Positions 41,720-50,797 are shown, counted from the stretch's first letter. The stretch: DNA of 64,000 bases from JAJDTQ01 sp965204235 (GCA_965204235.1 OZ241979.1:3224001-3288000); one strand, 5' to 3'. The notes: generated by a model from the letters alone, not told the origin. Numbers and translations are program-made.

Positions 41720-43142
41720 GCGCAGCCTCCCTTCCGGCGATGCGGCCGAACACCGTTCCGATGGTCATGCCGAACCCCGCCAGGTAGCCCTTGCCGAGGA
41801 TGTTCCCCGACATCATCTCCCCGGCCGCGAAGACGTTCGGAGAAGGCCGGTCCTCGCCGAACACCACTTGCGCCTGCCGGTTCACGGTGACCCCCAGATA
41901 GGTGAACGTGATGCCCGGCCGCAGCGGATAACCGTAGAAGGGCGGGGTGTCGATGGGGCGCGCCCAGTGGCTCTTGGGCGGGTCCATGCCTTCCGTGGCG
42001 CAGTCGTCCAGCTCCGCGGCGTCGAAGGTCCCGGGCCGGACCGCGCGGTTGAACGCCTCCACGGTGGCCTCCAGCCTGGCGGGGTTGAGGTCCAGCGACA
42101 GGCCCAGTTGCCGGACGGAGTCCGCCCGGACCGGCGGGAAGACCGAGGGCAGGAACAGGTCGATGGACTTGGCGTCCACGATGGAATATGCCTCTTGGTC
42201 GGGTTGGCCGGCGATGAGCGTCCCCCAGATGGCGTAGCGTTTGGGCCAGAAGTCTTCGCCCTCGTCGTAGAAGCGCTCGGCGTTCCGGTTGACCACGATG
42301 CCGAAGGGGACGCTGTCGAGCCGCGTGACGATGCCGCCGTCGAACTTGGGCGCGCGCGCGTCCAGGGCGATGGCGTGGAAGCCTTTGGGCCGCCCCACCG
42401 GCCGCGCGCCGTTGTCCAGGAGTTGGCGCAGCACCCGCCCCTTGTTGTAGGGGGTGCCCCGGATGACGAAGTTCTCCGCGGCCTCGCCCCAGTACTCCTT
42501 GAGCCACGGGACGTTGGCCTCGAAGCCGCCGGAAGCCCCGATGAACGCCTTGGCCGCCACTTCCCGTGCGCGGCCCTGGCTCTCCACCACCGCGGAACGG
42601 AACACCCCGTCCTCGATGTCCAGGTCCCGCACCTCGGTCTCGTACTCCACTTGGACGCCCATCTTCCGGGCGGTCTCGTAGTAGGCGTTGACCAGGGCCT
42701 TGCCGCCGCCCAGGAAGAACGCGTTGGTGCGCGACAACTGGAGGGTGCCGCGAAGCGACGGCTGCCAGCGGACCCCGTGTGCGGCCATCCAGTCGCCCGC
42801 GTCCTGGGACTGGCGGATGGTGAAGCGCGCCAGTTCCTCGTTGGTGTCGCCGCCGGTCACGCGCAGGAGGTCGTTCCAGAACTCTTCCTCCGGGTAGGAT
42901 CCCGTGAGGAACCCGTCCTCGCCCTCGTGCATGTAGCGAAGGTTGCGCGTGTGCCGGCTGTTGCCGCCGCGAAACGCCTGGGGGGCGGCCTCCAGCACCA
43001 GCACGCTGGCGCCCCCGTGGCGGGCCATGAGGGCCGCGCACATGGCGGCGTTCCCTCCGCCCGCGATGAGCACGTCCACGTCGGGAACCTTCCCCGAGCC
43101 GCTTCCCGCGGATGACGAAGCCATGTGGCTGTCTGAAGCCAT
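41706..43142 (-). CDS. tcuA: FAD-dependent tricarballylate dehydrogenase TcuA
   Basis: A 478-residue flavoprotein of the TcuA family that oxidises tricarballylate to cis-aconitate. The FAD motif VDVLIAGGGNAAMCAALMARHGG lies near the N-terminus, with FRGGNSRHTRNLRYM and EEEFWNDLLRVTGGDTNEELA, and the C-terminal FAD loop NVFAAGEMMSGNILGKGYLAGFGM. An 18-bp direct repeat duplicates the start region, so ATGs at 43142 and 43124 both fit and give an MASDSH/MASSSA start. It is followed by tcuB, overlapping by 14 bases. A tandem repeat and MITE core lie in the 200 bp upstream, where the promoter should be. Confidence 0.9.
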   Translation of the reverse strand: MASDSHMASSSAGSGSGKVPDVDVLIAGGGNAAMCAALMARHGGASVLVLEAAPQAFRGGNSRHTRNLRYMHEGEDGFLTGSYPEEEFWNDLLRVTGGDTNEELARFTIRQSQDAGDWMAAHGVRWQPSLRGTLQLSRTNAFFLGGGKALVNAYYETARKMGVQVEYETEVRDLDIEDGVFRSAVVESQGRAREVAAKAFIGASGGFEANVPWLKEYWGEAAENFVIRGTPYNKGRVLRQLLDNGARPVGRPKGFHAIALDARAPKFDGGIVTRLDSVPFGIVVNRNAERFYDEGEDFWPKRYAIWGTLIAGQPDQEAYSIVDAKSIDLFLPSVFPPVRADSVRQLGLSLDLNPARLEATVEAFNRAVRPGTFDAAELDDCATEGMDPPKSHWARPIDTPPFYGYPLRPGITFTYLGVTVNRQAQVVFGEDRPSPNVFAAGEMMSGNILGKGYLAGFGMTIGTVFGRIAGREAARAVV

Positions 43143-43179
43143 GTGGCTATCTGTTAGAGGACCCGCCGGATTCTGTCAA

Positions 43180-43279
43180 GGAAACCCGGAACAACGACCC
43201 CCGGAACAACGACCCCCGGAACAACGGTCCCCGGAACAAGGAAACCTTGGAACAAGGAAACCCCGGAACAAGGAAACCC
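43180..43279 (+). repeat. Short tandem array (15-bp type)
   Basis: GGAACAACGACCCCC is repeated in tandem, then drifts to GGAACAAGGAAACC-type units, for about seven units in 100 bp. The last unit leads straight into a MITE core at 43279 (CGTTCGTCCTGAGCGTAGCG). Confidence 0.8.
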
Positions 43280-43325
43280 GTTCGTCCTGAGCGTAGCGAA
43301 GCGAAGTCGAAGGACGCGCTCTCCC
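43275..43325 (+). repeat. MITE-like core fragment
   Basis: Contains the core CGTTCGTCCTGAGCGTAGCG and GAAGCGAAGTCGAAGGACGC but lacks the two terminal inverted ends, so it is a partial copy. Confidence 0.7.
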
Positions 43326-43491
43326 GCCGCAAGTTGACAAGGACGGGCCTTGCTTGCCATGAATGAGGGGCGGCCTTTCCACCGCGTTCGCCGAACCTTG
43401 CAGCGTGCTCGCGGTTCGGGGAGGCGCGCGGCCCAGCGAGACTCTCCGGGAGCCTCTTGCAGCCATCCGTTCGTTCGAGGGGGATTCTTTC

Positions 43492-44487
43492 GTGGAACTC
43501 GGCATCTATTTCCGTTCCTTCTTCACCGATCCGGCGCGGCCGTTGCACGAGCAGATCGACGACGCGGTGGAGATCTGCCACGTGGCGCGCGACTGCGGCT
43601 TTGCCGCCATCACCATGCCCCAGCACTGGGTCTCGCACCCCACCATCTGGCCGCAGCCCTTTCCCATGCTGGCGCGGCTGGCGCCGGAAGTGGGGGAGAT
43701 GCGGTTGCAGACCGGCATCGTGCTGCTGCCGTTGCACAACCCGCTCCAGGTGGCCGAAGACGCGGCGACCCTGGACCACATCGCCAAGGGCCGGTTCGTC
43801 CTGGGCGTGGGCCTGGGCTACCGCGACACCGAGCTGGAGGCGGTGGGGTCGAACCGCAAGCAGCGGGTCTCGCGGCTCACCGAGTCCATCGAAGTGATGA
43901 AGCGCCTGTGGACCGGGGAGGAGATCGACTACGAAGGGAAGTACTGGACCGTGCACGGGGCCAGGATGGGGTTCACGCCCATCCAGAAGCCCCATCCGCC
44001 CATCTGGATCGCGTGCCAGAGCGAAGGGGCGGTGCGCCGGTCCGCGCGCATCGCCGACGCGGCCTATCTGGCGCCCCAGGTGGGCTTCGACGACGTGGCC
44101 CGCCTGATCTCGGTCTATCGGGACGAGCGCAGCGCCACGGGCCGGGACCCCGGCAGGATCACCATCTCCCGGGGCGTGGCCTTCGCCCGGGACCGGGAGA
44201 CCGCCATCGCCGAGGCGCGGGAGTCCGCGGCGTCTTCCTACAAGATGTACAGCAGTTGGAACATGCAGGAAGACACCATGGTCAAGATCAACATCGCCTC
44301 GGACTCCGAGGTCAGCGCCTGGGCCGTGGCCGGGAACGGCGACGATTGCCTGGAGCGGCTCGGACGGCTGGCCGACGACGGCGTGGAGTACGTGGGGATG
44401 ACCCTGCTCAACATGCCCAAGGACCTGTCCGGCCGAAAGGAATACCTGCAAGGTCTGGCCGAGAACGTGCTGCGCCGGCTGAAGTAG
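43492..44487 (+). CDS. LLM-class flavin-dependent oxidoreductase (third copy)
   Basis: A 331-residue luciferase-family protein: VELGIYFRSFF opening, CGFAAITMPQHWV, TGIVLLPLHNPLQVAEDAATLDHIAKGRFVLGVGLGYRDTELEAVG, and HPPIWIACQSEGAVRRSARIADAAYLAP. The GTG at 43492 fits the family N-terminus, with AGGGGG about eight bases upstream; a longer frame from 43363 is open but begins inside the repeat-derived sequence. It is closer to the 3908 gene in the GLGYR and VRRSARI(A/G)DA blocks than to the 880 gene. It is followed after 29 bases by the CYTH gene. Its substrate is not deducible. Confidence 0.87.
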   Translation: MELGIYFRSFFTDPARPLHEQIDDAVEICHVARDCGFAAITMPQHWVSHPTIWPQPFPMLARLAPEVGEMRLQTGIVLLPLHNPLQVAEDAATLDHIAKGRFVLGVGLGYRDTELEAVGSNRKQRVSRLTESIEVMKRLWTGEEIDYEGKYWTVHGARMGFTPIQKPHPPIWIACQSEGAVRRSARIADAAYLAPQVGFDDVARLISVYRDERSATGRDPGRITISRGVAFARDRETAIAEARESAASSYKMYSSWNMQEDTMVKINIASDSEVSAWAVAGNGDDCLERLGRLADDGVEYVGMTLLNMPKDLSGRKEYLQGLAENVLRRLK

Positions 44488-44516
44488 GTCCGCGCCGGAC
44501 GGGCGGCGGGGGCCGT

Positions 44517-44996
44517 ATGGCGCTGGAGGTGGAGCGCAAGTTCCTGGTCACCGGAGACCGGTGGCGCCGCGCCGAGGGGGTCCTCCTCCGACAGGGCTAC
44601 CTGAGCACCCGACCGGAACGGACGGTGCGCGTGCGCGTCGAGGGCGCGAAGGCCACTCTCACCGTCAAGGGGATCAACCGGGGCGCGGCGCGCACCGAGT
44701 TCGAGTACGAGATCCCGCTCGAGGATGCCACCGAGCTGCTGCGTTTGTGTGAGCGGCCCCTCATCGAGAAGGTGCGCCGACGGGTGGAGCACGAAGGCCT
44801 GGTCTGGGAAGTGGACGAGTTCCTGGGCGGCAACCGGGGCCTGGTGGTGGCCGAGGTCGAGCTCGACCGGGAAGACCGGCCGCTGACGAAACCTTCATGG
44901 GTGGGGGAAGAAGTCACCCGCGACCCCCGGTTCTACAACGCCAACCTTGTGGCAAATCCCTTCGCCAAGTGGCAGAATCCCCCCAAGGCGCCGTGA
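44517..44996 (+). CDS. CYTH domain triphosphatase-like protein
   Basis: A 159-residue CYTH protein: LEVERKFLVTGD (the ExExK-type signature), GYLSTRPERTVRVRVEGAKATLTVKG, FEYEIPLEDATELL, and VWEVDEFLGGNRGLVVAEVEL. These triphosphate-tunnel proteins hydrolyse inorganic tripolyphosphate or, less often, act as adenylate cyclases. The ATG at 44517 has GGCGGGGG upstream and is 29 bases after the LLM gene. It precedes the tRNA-Ser by about 28 bases. Confidence 0.9.
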   Translation: MALEVERKFLVTGDRWRRAEGVLLRQGYLSTRPERTVRVRVEGAKATLTVKGINRGAARTEFEYEIPLEDATELLRLCERPLIEKVRRRVEHEGLVWEVDEFLGGNRGLVVAEVELDREDRPLTKPSWVGEEVTRDPRFYNANLVANPFAKWQNPPKAP

Positions 44997-45024
44997 CCGA
45001 AGGCGCGCGCGGTTTCCCGCATAC

Positions 45025-45116
45025 GGAGGGGTGGCCGAGTGGTTTAAGGCGCCGGTCTTGAAAACCGGAGTCCGCTTGACCGCGGACCGCGAGTTCGAAT
45101 CTCGCCCCCTCCGCCA
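45025..45116 (+). tRNA. tRNA-Ser (anticodon UGA)
   Basis: Folds as a class II tRNA: acceptor GGAGGGG pairs with CCCCTCC, followed by discriminator G and encoded CCA (45114-45116). The anticodon stem-loop is CCGGT CTTGAAA ACCGG with TGA in the loop. A long variable arm and a T-loop GTTCGAATC are present. The length of 92 nt fits tRNA-Ser. A tRNA with its 3' end directly against a defence-type gene pair (45119-49079) is a common integration setting. Confidence 0.95.
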
Positions 45117-45118
45117 GT

Positions 45119-46342
45119 TCATGCCTTCCACAACCGGAGGGTGAAGCGATTCTCCTCTTCGATCAGGTCCGGCTCGGTGCCGTTGTGGGCGCGCATCCCG
45201 GGGATGATCTTGTTGCGCACCCCCATGCCGCGAGCGTCCACGTACCCATAGTCACGCATTACGTTGACCAACGTCTGGTTGCGGGCATACCGCATGCCCA
45301 GTTTCATTCCCTCCGGCGTCACCGTGTTGGGCAAGCGTCCGGGGCTCGTGATTTCGAGGCGGTTGGGGAAGATCGCGAGCATGACGTCGGTCCCCGCCAT
45401 GCTGTAGTCGCGGTGGATCAGGGCGTTGCCCACGGCCTCGCGCACGACGGCTTCGGGATATTCCCAGCGGTCCACCCTGCGCGCGCCTTCCAGCCGAGCG
45501 GAAGGGGTGGTGTTTCGGCGCACGAAGTCCCATGCCTGATCGACCAACCCGGGCTCGGCCAGCGAGCCGTCGTGGGCGCCCAGCGGCGCCAGAGGTCCCT
45601 TCAGGTCCTCGTCGGCGCGCGTGGCGTAGTCCGGCTCCTCGCCAAGGTAGCAGATGCCCCGGACGCCCGATTGAGGAAGGGCGCGTTTGGGATTCTTCCC
45701 GAACAGCAACGTCCCGTCGATGGTCGCAACCGTTCGTCCCGCCGAAGTGGTCGCCAAGTCCAGGTTCGACAGCAGCGTGCGCCACCCGTCGACGTCGTCG
45801 TTGCCCGGAGCGTCGCCTCCCAGGACGCGACCGAAGTAGTCCCGCAGACGACGCGGGTCGAGTGTGTCGATGGCGGCGCCGGGCACGGGCTTGAGGCCGT
45901 ACCGAAGCCGCCCGGATTGTTGGTAGAGACGTTCCTCTTCCTCGCGCGTCGCGTCGCGCGTCGTGGTTCCGACCCGCATCTTCGTGACCCAGACCGATCG
46001 GTGTTTCGCCTTGTAGGGCTTGTCCGGCGCGTCCGCGGGGAGGGACACGATGCCGACCACTTTTCCACCGTCCCAACGGATGGTCTCCCAGTAAGGGGTC
46101 GCGGCAGGTTGCACATGTGTCCGAGCCGTCTCCATGACCCATTCCTCGGCCTTGGCCCGGTCCCGAGTCAGGCCGCTGACGGTCTGGTCCTTCTCGACGC
46201 CGAGGAGGATATGGCCGCCTTCCAGGTTCAGCAGGGCCGCCATCTCTCCGGCCAGCTTCTCCGGTGTGACGTCGTCGCGCTTGAACTCCACGCCCGAGTT
46301 CTCGTCGTTGCGGATCAACTCGATCAGTTCGGCTTTGTTCAT
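45119..46342 (-). CDS. AlbA_2/Schlafen-like ATP-binding protein
   Basis: A 407-residue protein: AlbA_2 domain at 1-130 (LIELIRNDENSGVEFKRDDVTPEKLAGEMAALLN, HILLGVEKDQTV) and a GHKL-like C-terminal half (VVREAVGNALIHRDYSMAGTD, LEITSPGRLPNTVTPE, ARGMGVRNKIIPGM). It starts seven bases after the TrlF stop, so the two are one operon, and its own stop lies two bases from the tRNA-Ser 3' end. It resembles the 31397 protein but lacks the C-terminal winged-helix extension. Pairing of an AlbA_2 protein with TrlF suggests a nucleic-acid-sensing defence unit (inference). Confidence 0.84.
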   Translation of the reverse strand: MNKAELIELIRNDENSGVEFKRDDVTPEKLAGEMAALLNLEGGHILLGVEKDQTVSGLTRDRAKAEEWVMETARTHVQPAATPYWETIRWDGGKVVGIVSLPADAPDKPYKAKHRSVWVTKMRVGTTTRDATREEEERLYQQSGRLRYGLKPVPGAAIDTLDPRRLRDYFGRVLGGDAPGNDDVDGWRTLLSNLDLATTSAGRTVATIDGTLLFGKNPKRALPQSGVRGICYLGEEPDYATRADEDLKGPLAPLGAHDGSLAEPGLVDQAWDFVRRNTTPSARLEGARRVDRWEYPEAVVREAVGNALIHRDYSMAGTDVMLAIFPNRLEITSPGRLPNTVTPEGMKLGMRYARNQTLVNVMRDYGYVDARGMGVRNKIIPGMRAHNGTEPDLIEEENRFTLRLWKA

Positions 46343-46349
46343 CGCGTTC

Positions 46350-49079
46350 TCAGAACCCGTACTTGAGTCGTCTCGTCTCGAAGGCGTCCTTGCCCCCTTC
46401 GAGGAGATCCTCCACCAACTCTCGTACCGGCCGTGCGTCGATGGCTCCCATGTGTTCCGGCGCGATCCGCGCCTTTCCTCCATCCGCTTCGCCGGACGCG
46501 GTGAGCCCGAGTATCAATTCGGCGTCGCCCAGCACCGGGATGTTGGCGTTGTGGGTCGAAAAGATGAACTGCCGCCGACGTTTCCCTTCACGCATCCGGG
46601 GGATGACGCCTTCGGTGATGAAGCGGTTGTCGAGGTCGTCCTCGGGCTGGTCCACGATCAGGGGAGCGTTGGATTCGAGCAGCAGGAGCAGCAGCACCGC
46701 CGTGGCCTTCTGCCCGGTGGAGAGGTCTTCGAGCGCCCGCCATGATGGCGTCTCGCCGGTCGGCGCCAGATTGAGTTGGATGGCGGTGGTTGGCGGCAAC
46801 TCCACCTCCTCCACGAGCATCAGGAACTTCGCAGACGCCTCGGCAAGGCGTTGCGATTGGGCCGGCGGCGCCGAGTATGCTTTTCGAACGGCGTCGGCGC
46901 CCGCGCGGCAGTTCTCGACGAACTGCGGCAACGAGAAGTCGTTGGCCTTGTCGAGGGCCTCGACGGCCTCCGCGATGCGACCGCCGATCTCGTCGCGGAC
47001 GAGCCGGAACAGAGGCTCCCGGTCTCCTGCGGCCGTAACCTCGACTCGAACACGGTCGCGCAGTTTCCCGTTGACGTCCTTCGCGGCACGGTCCAGGAGT
47101 CGGAAATCTTCGGCCTTGAGGTCCTCCCACTCGACGAGCAGCGCCCGCCGCCGCTCCAGGCGCTCTTTCTCCAACCGTCGCAGCAGGGACTCGCGCTCTC
47201 GCAACGGGCGCAGGTTCTCGATCTCACGCCGCAGGCGGATGAACTCCTCACCGTCCACCGCGGATTTCCGGAGTTCGCGCAGGATCCTCTCGTAGGCATC
47301 CTGGACTTCCCGTTTGCGTTCGTCCCAGCGGGAGCGGATTTCGGCGACGGCTTCGTCGGCCCGCGTGAGCGCTTCCTCCAACCGGCGCGCCAAGTCGTCC
47401 ATGTCCCGGCTCAAGCGTTCGAGGACCCCGTCGGCGTCCGCCAGGATCTCCTTTCCCGGCAGTTCCTCGAGCGCTTTCGGCGACAGGAACGTCCTGTCGA
47501 TGGGGGTTGCATGGCGGAGGCCCGTCAAGCACTCCCGAAAAGGCTCCAGCCGCTCGGGAATCGAATCGAGTACGCTTTCCTCTCGAACGAGCAGGCTGCG
47601 CTCGAGGAGACGGTCTTCGAGCCCCGCCTCCCGGAAACGTTCGAGTGTTTCTTCGAGGCCGGGAAGCTTTGCCAGACGCTCCTCGATCTGTTCGAGCTCG
47701 ACGCGCACGTCCAGGATCGACTGCCTGGTCTTTTCCAGGTCCCGACGGATATCGGCCTTGCGTCCGGGCAGTGATGGGTCGCGCTCGACGAAGCGGTGGA
47801 GGAGACGGGTGAGCTTCTCCCGACTCCTGGTCAACTCGGAGATCTCGTGCTGCCCGTACACCTCCACCTCCGGCAGCACGTCTTCGGGAAGCAGGTTCGA
47901 GATCTCGCCGCTCTCGTTGCGCACCACCGGCGGGTTCGGGACGGTGCGTTCGATCCGGTACTCGCGCCGCGCCGGGTGGACGGCGCGGACGCGAAGCGAC
48001 AGCCTGGCGCCGCTGCGCAGCACTTGGCGCACGATCCCCTGGTGGGCCTTGTGCGCGTCCTCGCCCACGGGGTCCACGTTCAGTACGTAACGCAGGCTCT
48101 CGATGACCGTGGACTTGCCGGCGCCGCGCCCGCCGATGAGGACGTTGAGGTTCGGGTTCCATCGCACCCTTGCACCGTCGAGAAACCCTCCTTCCCAGGC
48201 GAGTTCCACCAACTCGGCGTGCTCTTCCGGCGCCGGCTCGCCGTTGCGGGGGTTGAGGCGAACCCGTGAACCCGGGTCCAGGAACGCCTGTCTCAATCCC
48301 TCGACGCTCACCTCGGACATCTTGATCCAGCAGGTTGCCGCGGGGTCGTCCAGGTCTTCGGGTTTCACGATGTCTCTGGCGTTGACCGCGGCCACCGGGG
48401 AGTTGCCGCTCGCGGCATGAGCGCGTCGATACGCGACGTCCCGGTTCTCGACGATGAGGCGGTCCGCCTGCGGCAGATCCTCCACGGGTCCCGGGATCTG
48501 AATGGCCAGGAGGTTCTCGTTGCGCCACGCTTTGATCCGTGGCTGACCCGACAGCACCCTGAACAGACCGTGGGCGCTCGTCACATGGGCGGCGATGGCG
48601 ATGCCGCCCTGGGTTCGGACCGCCTCGATCACTCCTTCGAAGGGTTGGCTGGACAGGTCCGGGGACGGAGTGGTCTTGTGGATGCCGAATCCGCCGAGGA
48701 ACCGGCCAAGGGCCTCTTCCTCGATCTCCGGCGGATAGATGCAGAGAACGTGGATACCTTCGGAGGACGTGATCTCGAAACCGGGGAATATCGTAATGCC
48801 GCGGCCCTCGGCAGCGTCTCGGAACGCGGCCACGCCGCCGACGTTGTTGTGGTCGGTGATCGCGAGGACGGAAACGCCAACTTCGGCGGCCTTCTCGACA
48901 ATGGCCCTGGCGTGGGACAGGGCATCGGCATCGGTCGCCAAGCCGCGGTACGTTCCCCCGTAGTGGGACGGATTCACCTGCAGCGCGCACCGATGAAAGA
49001 CGGCGCCGGTCGTGGGCGCCGTTGCGTTATCGACGTTGCCCTTGCGGGTGGGATCTCTTTCGCGGATGGGCGCTGTCAC
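46350..49079 (-). CDS. TrlF-family PHP-SMC ATPase
   Basis: A 909-residue protein with an N-terminal PHP-like phosphoesterase (FHRCALQVNPSHYGG, VLAITDHNNVGG, GFEITSSEGIHVLC, GIAIAAHVTSAHG) joined to an SMC-type ATPase. The P-loop is VLIGGRGAGKSTVIESL, followed by about 350 residues of heptad coiled coil (SILDVRVELEQIEERLAKLPG region). The signature is LEDLSTGQKATAVLLL, with Walker B PLIVDQPEDDLDN and FIFSTHNANIPVLGD. This matches the TrlF family of PHP-fused ATPases. The GTG at 49079 is the best start; further upstream the frame enters repeat and permease-shadow sequence. A MITE-like element ends 14 bases before the start. Confidence 0.87.
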   Translation of the reverse strand: MTAPIRERDPTRKGNVDNATAPTTGAVFHRCALQVNPSHYGGTYRGLATDADALSHARAIVEKAAEVGVSVLAITDHNNVGGVAAFRDAAEGRGITIFPGFEITSSEGIHVLCIYPPEIEEEALGRFLGGFGIHKTTPSPDLSSQPFEGVIEAVRTQGGIAIAAHVTSAHGLFRVLSGQPRIKAWRNENLLAIQIPGPVEDLPQADRLIVENRDVAYRRAHAASGNSPVAAVNARDIVKPEDLDDPAATCWIKMSEVSVEGLRQAFLDPGSRVRLNPRNGEPAPEEHAELVELAWEGGFLDGARVRWNPNLNVLIGGRGAGKSTVIESLRYVLNVDPVGEDAHKAHQGIVRQVLRSGARLSLRVRAVHPARREYRIERTVPNPPVVRNESGEISNLLPEDVLPEVEVYGQHEISELTRSREKLTRLLHRFVERDPSLPGRKADIRRDLEKTRQSILDVRVELEQIEERLAKLPGLEETLERFREAGLEDRLLERSLLVREESVLDSIPERLEPFRECLTGLRHATPIDRTFLSPKALEELPGKEILADADGVLERLSRDMDDLARRLEEALTRADEAVAEIRSRWDERKREVQDAYERILRELRKSAVDGEEFIRLRREIENLRPLRERESLLRRLEKERLERRRALLVEWEDLKAEDFRLLDRAAKDVNGKLRDRVRVEVTAAGDREPLFRLVRDEIGGRIAEAVEALDKANDFSLPQFVENCRAGADAVRKAYSAPPAQSQRLAEASAKFLMLVEEVELPPTTAIQLNLAPTGETPSWRALEDLSTGQKATAVLLLLLLESNAPLIVDQPEDDLDNRFITEGVIPRMREGKRRRQFIFSTHNANIPVLGDAELILGLTASGEADGGKARIAPEHMGAIDARPVRELVEDLLEGGKDAFETRRLKYGF

Positions 49080-49092
49080 ACGCGACTCTTCG

Positions 49093-49224
49093 GGAACCTC
49101 TGGACAATCGAGACATCCGGGATGGATTCCCTCACTCTGACCCCCCATCCCCGTTCGTCCTGAGCGTAGCGAAGCGGAGTCGAAGGACGGCTCATGCCCC
49201 CTGTCCCGATTGTTCAGAGGTTCC
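49093..49224 (+). repeat. MITE-like repeat with strong terminal inverted repeats
   Basis: Ends are GGAACCTCTGGACAATCG and CGATTGTTCAGAGGTTCC, which pair at 17 of 18 positions. The core CGTTCGTCCTGAGCGTAGCG lies inside. 132 bp in all; it sits immediately upstream of the TrlF start. Confidence 0.82.
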
Positions 49225-49291
49225 TTTGATTCGTCCTGGCCAGGGAGCATCCAGGGAGACGTTACAAAGTATATGAAAATCGTCGTCCCGG

Positions 49292-50680
49292 TCAATTCGC
49301 AAAGAGCCGCACGCGCGCGTCGGCCAGCAGGTCCCCGAGCTTCTTGCGGATGGCCCACAGGCACACCAGGGAGGGGAGCACCATCAGGGTCGTGATGACG
49401 AAGAAGGTCCCCCAGTCGCCGTCCAGCCAGTCCACCAGCGCGCCGGAGGAGGCGGCGAACAGGGTCCGGCCCGCGGTGCCGATGGAGGCCAGCAGGGCGT
49501 ATTGCGTGGCGGTGTAGGTCCGGTCCACCAGCATCGAGATGAAGGCGACGAACGTGACCGTGGCAAAGGCGCTGGTGAGGTCGTCCATCACCACCGCGGC
49601 GGCGAACAGGGCCTCCGACTTGCCCGACCACGCCAGCACCGCGAACAGGAGGTTGGTGGAGGCCATGGCGACGCCGGAAAGCAGCATGGCCCGCACGAGT
49701 CCCATGCGGACGGCGAAGAACCCGCCCAGCACGGTGAACGCCACCGTGGTGACCCAGCCGAGTCCCTTGGAGTAGAGGGCGATCTCGGACTTGGAGAAGC
49801 CGATCTCCTTGTAGAAGACCAGGGACATGCGCCCCATGAAAGCCTCGCCGATCTTGAACAGGAAGATGAAACCCAGGACGGTCAGGGCAATGGCGAAGCC
49901 GTTGCGCCGGAAGAAACTCATCAGGGGGCTCGCCACCGTGCCCCCGAGCCACGCCGCGGCGCGGCCGAGCCGGCCGGAAACCCCGAGGCGGGAGGCGATC
50001 CGGCGCTCCTCCGCGGCCTGCACCGCCATGCGCTCCGCGGTCCCCTGCTCGTGCACGAACAGCAGTCCCGCGTTGGTGAGGACCACCAGCGCCCCGAGCG
50101 CCACGAAGGTGGCCTGCCAGTAGTCCTCGACCCCGGCGTTCTGGAACGCGGTCGCGGTCTCCAGGGCGACGATGCCGCCGAGCTTGTAACCGGTCCACCA
50201 GCCCACCACCGCGGTGGCCGCCCCCGCGGCCATGGCATCCCCTTCCGTCGTTCCGACCTGCTCGATGCGGAGGGCGTCCACGGCGATGTCCTGGGTGGCG
50301 GACGCGATGGCGATGGCCAGGCCGATGCCCACCACGGCCGCCAGGTTGGCGGTGGGATCGACCGCGCTCCACAGCAACAGGCACGCCACGATCACGGCCT
50401 GGAGCGTGACGATCCAGGCCCGGCGCTGACCCAGTCGGCCCGTGAGCCAGGGGATCCGGATGCGGTCGATGAGCGGCGCCCACAGGAAGTTGAAGGCATA
50501 GACCCCGAAGATCAGTCCGGCCCAGCCGATGGTGCTGCGGCTGAGGCCGTCTTCCTTCAGCCAGAGGTTGAGGCTGCTGCCGATGAGCACCCAGGGGAAA
50601 CCGCTGATCACCCCGAGCAGGAGGATGCGCGCCATGCGCCGCTCCCAATAGACCGCCAGGGACTCGGCAACCTTCCCCAT
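49292..50680 (-). CDS. AmpG-like MFS permease
   Basis: A 462-residue membrane protein with about 12 hydrophobic segments and the AmpG-type opening RILLLGVISGFPWVLIGSSLNLWLKEDGLSR, followed by WAGLIFGVYAFNFLWAPLIDRI. The DALRIEQVG segment fits AmpG-like permeases that import muropeptides or related molecules. The ATG at 50680 (MGKVAESLAVYWERRMARI) begins the family N-terminus; the frame is open upstream only through MITE-like sequence. No murein-recycling gene is adjacent, so the substrate is uncertain. Confidence 0.82.
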   Translation of the reverse strand: MGKVAESLAVYWERRMARILLLGVISGFPWVLIGSSLNLWLKEDGLSRSTIGWAGLIFGVYAFNFLWAPLIDRIRIPWLTGRLGQRRAWIVTLQAVIVACLLLWSAVDPTANLAAVVGIGLAIAIASATQDIAVDALRIEQVGTTEGDAMAAGAATAVVGWWTGYKLGGIVALETATAFQNAGVEDYWQATFVALGALVVLTNAGLLFVHEQGTAERMAVQAAEERRIASRLGVSGRLGRAAAWLGGTVASPLMSFFRRNGFAIALTVLGFIFLFKIGEAFMGRMSLVFYKEIGFSKSEIALYSKGLGWVTTVAFTVLGGFFAVRMGLVRAMLLSGVAMASTNLLFAVLAWSGKSEALFAAAVVMDDLTSAFATVTFVAFISMLVDRTYTATQYALLASIGTAGRTLFAASSGALVDWLDGDWGTFFVITTLMVLPSLVCLWAIRKKLGDLLADARVRLFAN

Positions 50681-50692
50681 GGATTTCCTTAT

Positions 50693-50797
50693 GGAACCTC
50701 TGATCAGTTCTGGATCAAGGCGCCTTTCCCTATGGAAAAGCGCGTCCTTCGACTTCGCTACGCTCAGGACGAACGGGGGCAATTGTTCAGAGTTTCC
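50693..50797 (-). repeat. MITE-like repeat, 105 bp copy
   Basis: Ends GGAACCTCTGATCAGTTC and CAATTGTTCAGAGTTTCC, with the inverted core CTTCGACTTCGCTACGCTCA inside. It lies 12 bases upstream of the permease start, probably within its 5' leader or promoter. Confidence 0.82.

Larger units (their letters stand above)
43143..43491. other. Divergent intergenic region with tandem repeats
   Basis: Lies between leftward tcuA and the rightward LLM gene at 43492. It holds a 15-bp-type tandem array (43180-43279) and a MITE-like core fragment (about 43275-43325). Nothing else is seen; an AGGGGG ribosome site for the LLM gene sits at about 43478. Confidence 0.6.

Noticed and set aside
43180..43279. CRISPR-like array upstream of tcuA
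   Set aside because: Units of about 15 bp are head to tail without unique spacers.
43350..44996. Fusion of LLM oxidoreductase and CYTH protein
   Set aside because: The long frame is out of register with the LLM protein. Only 44517-44996 is CYTH, with its own ATG and ribosome site.
46350..50648. A single 1,432-residue frame joining TrlF to upstream sequence
   Set aside because: The upstream half is an out-of-frame shadow of the AmpG-like permease, and the MITE-like element lies between. Only 46350-49079 has TrlF-like sequence.
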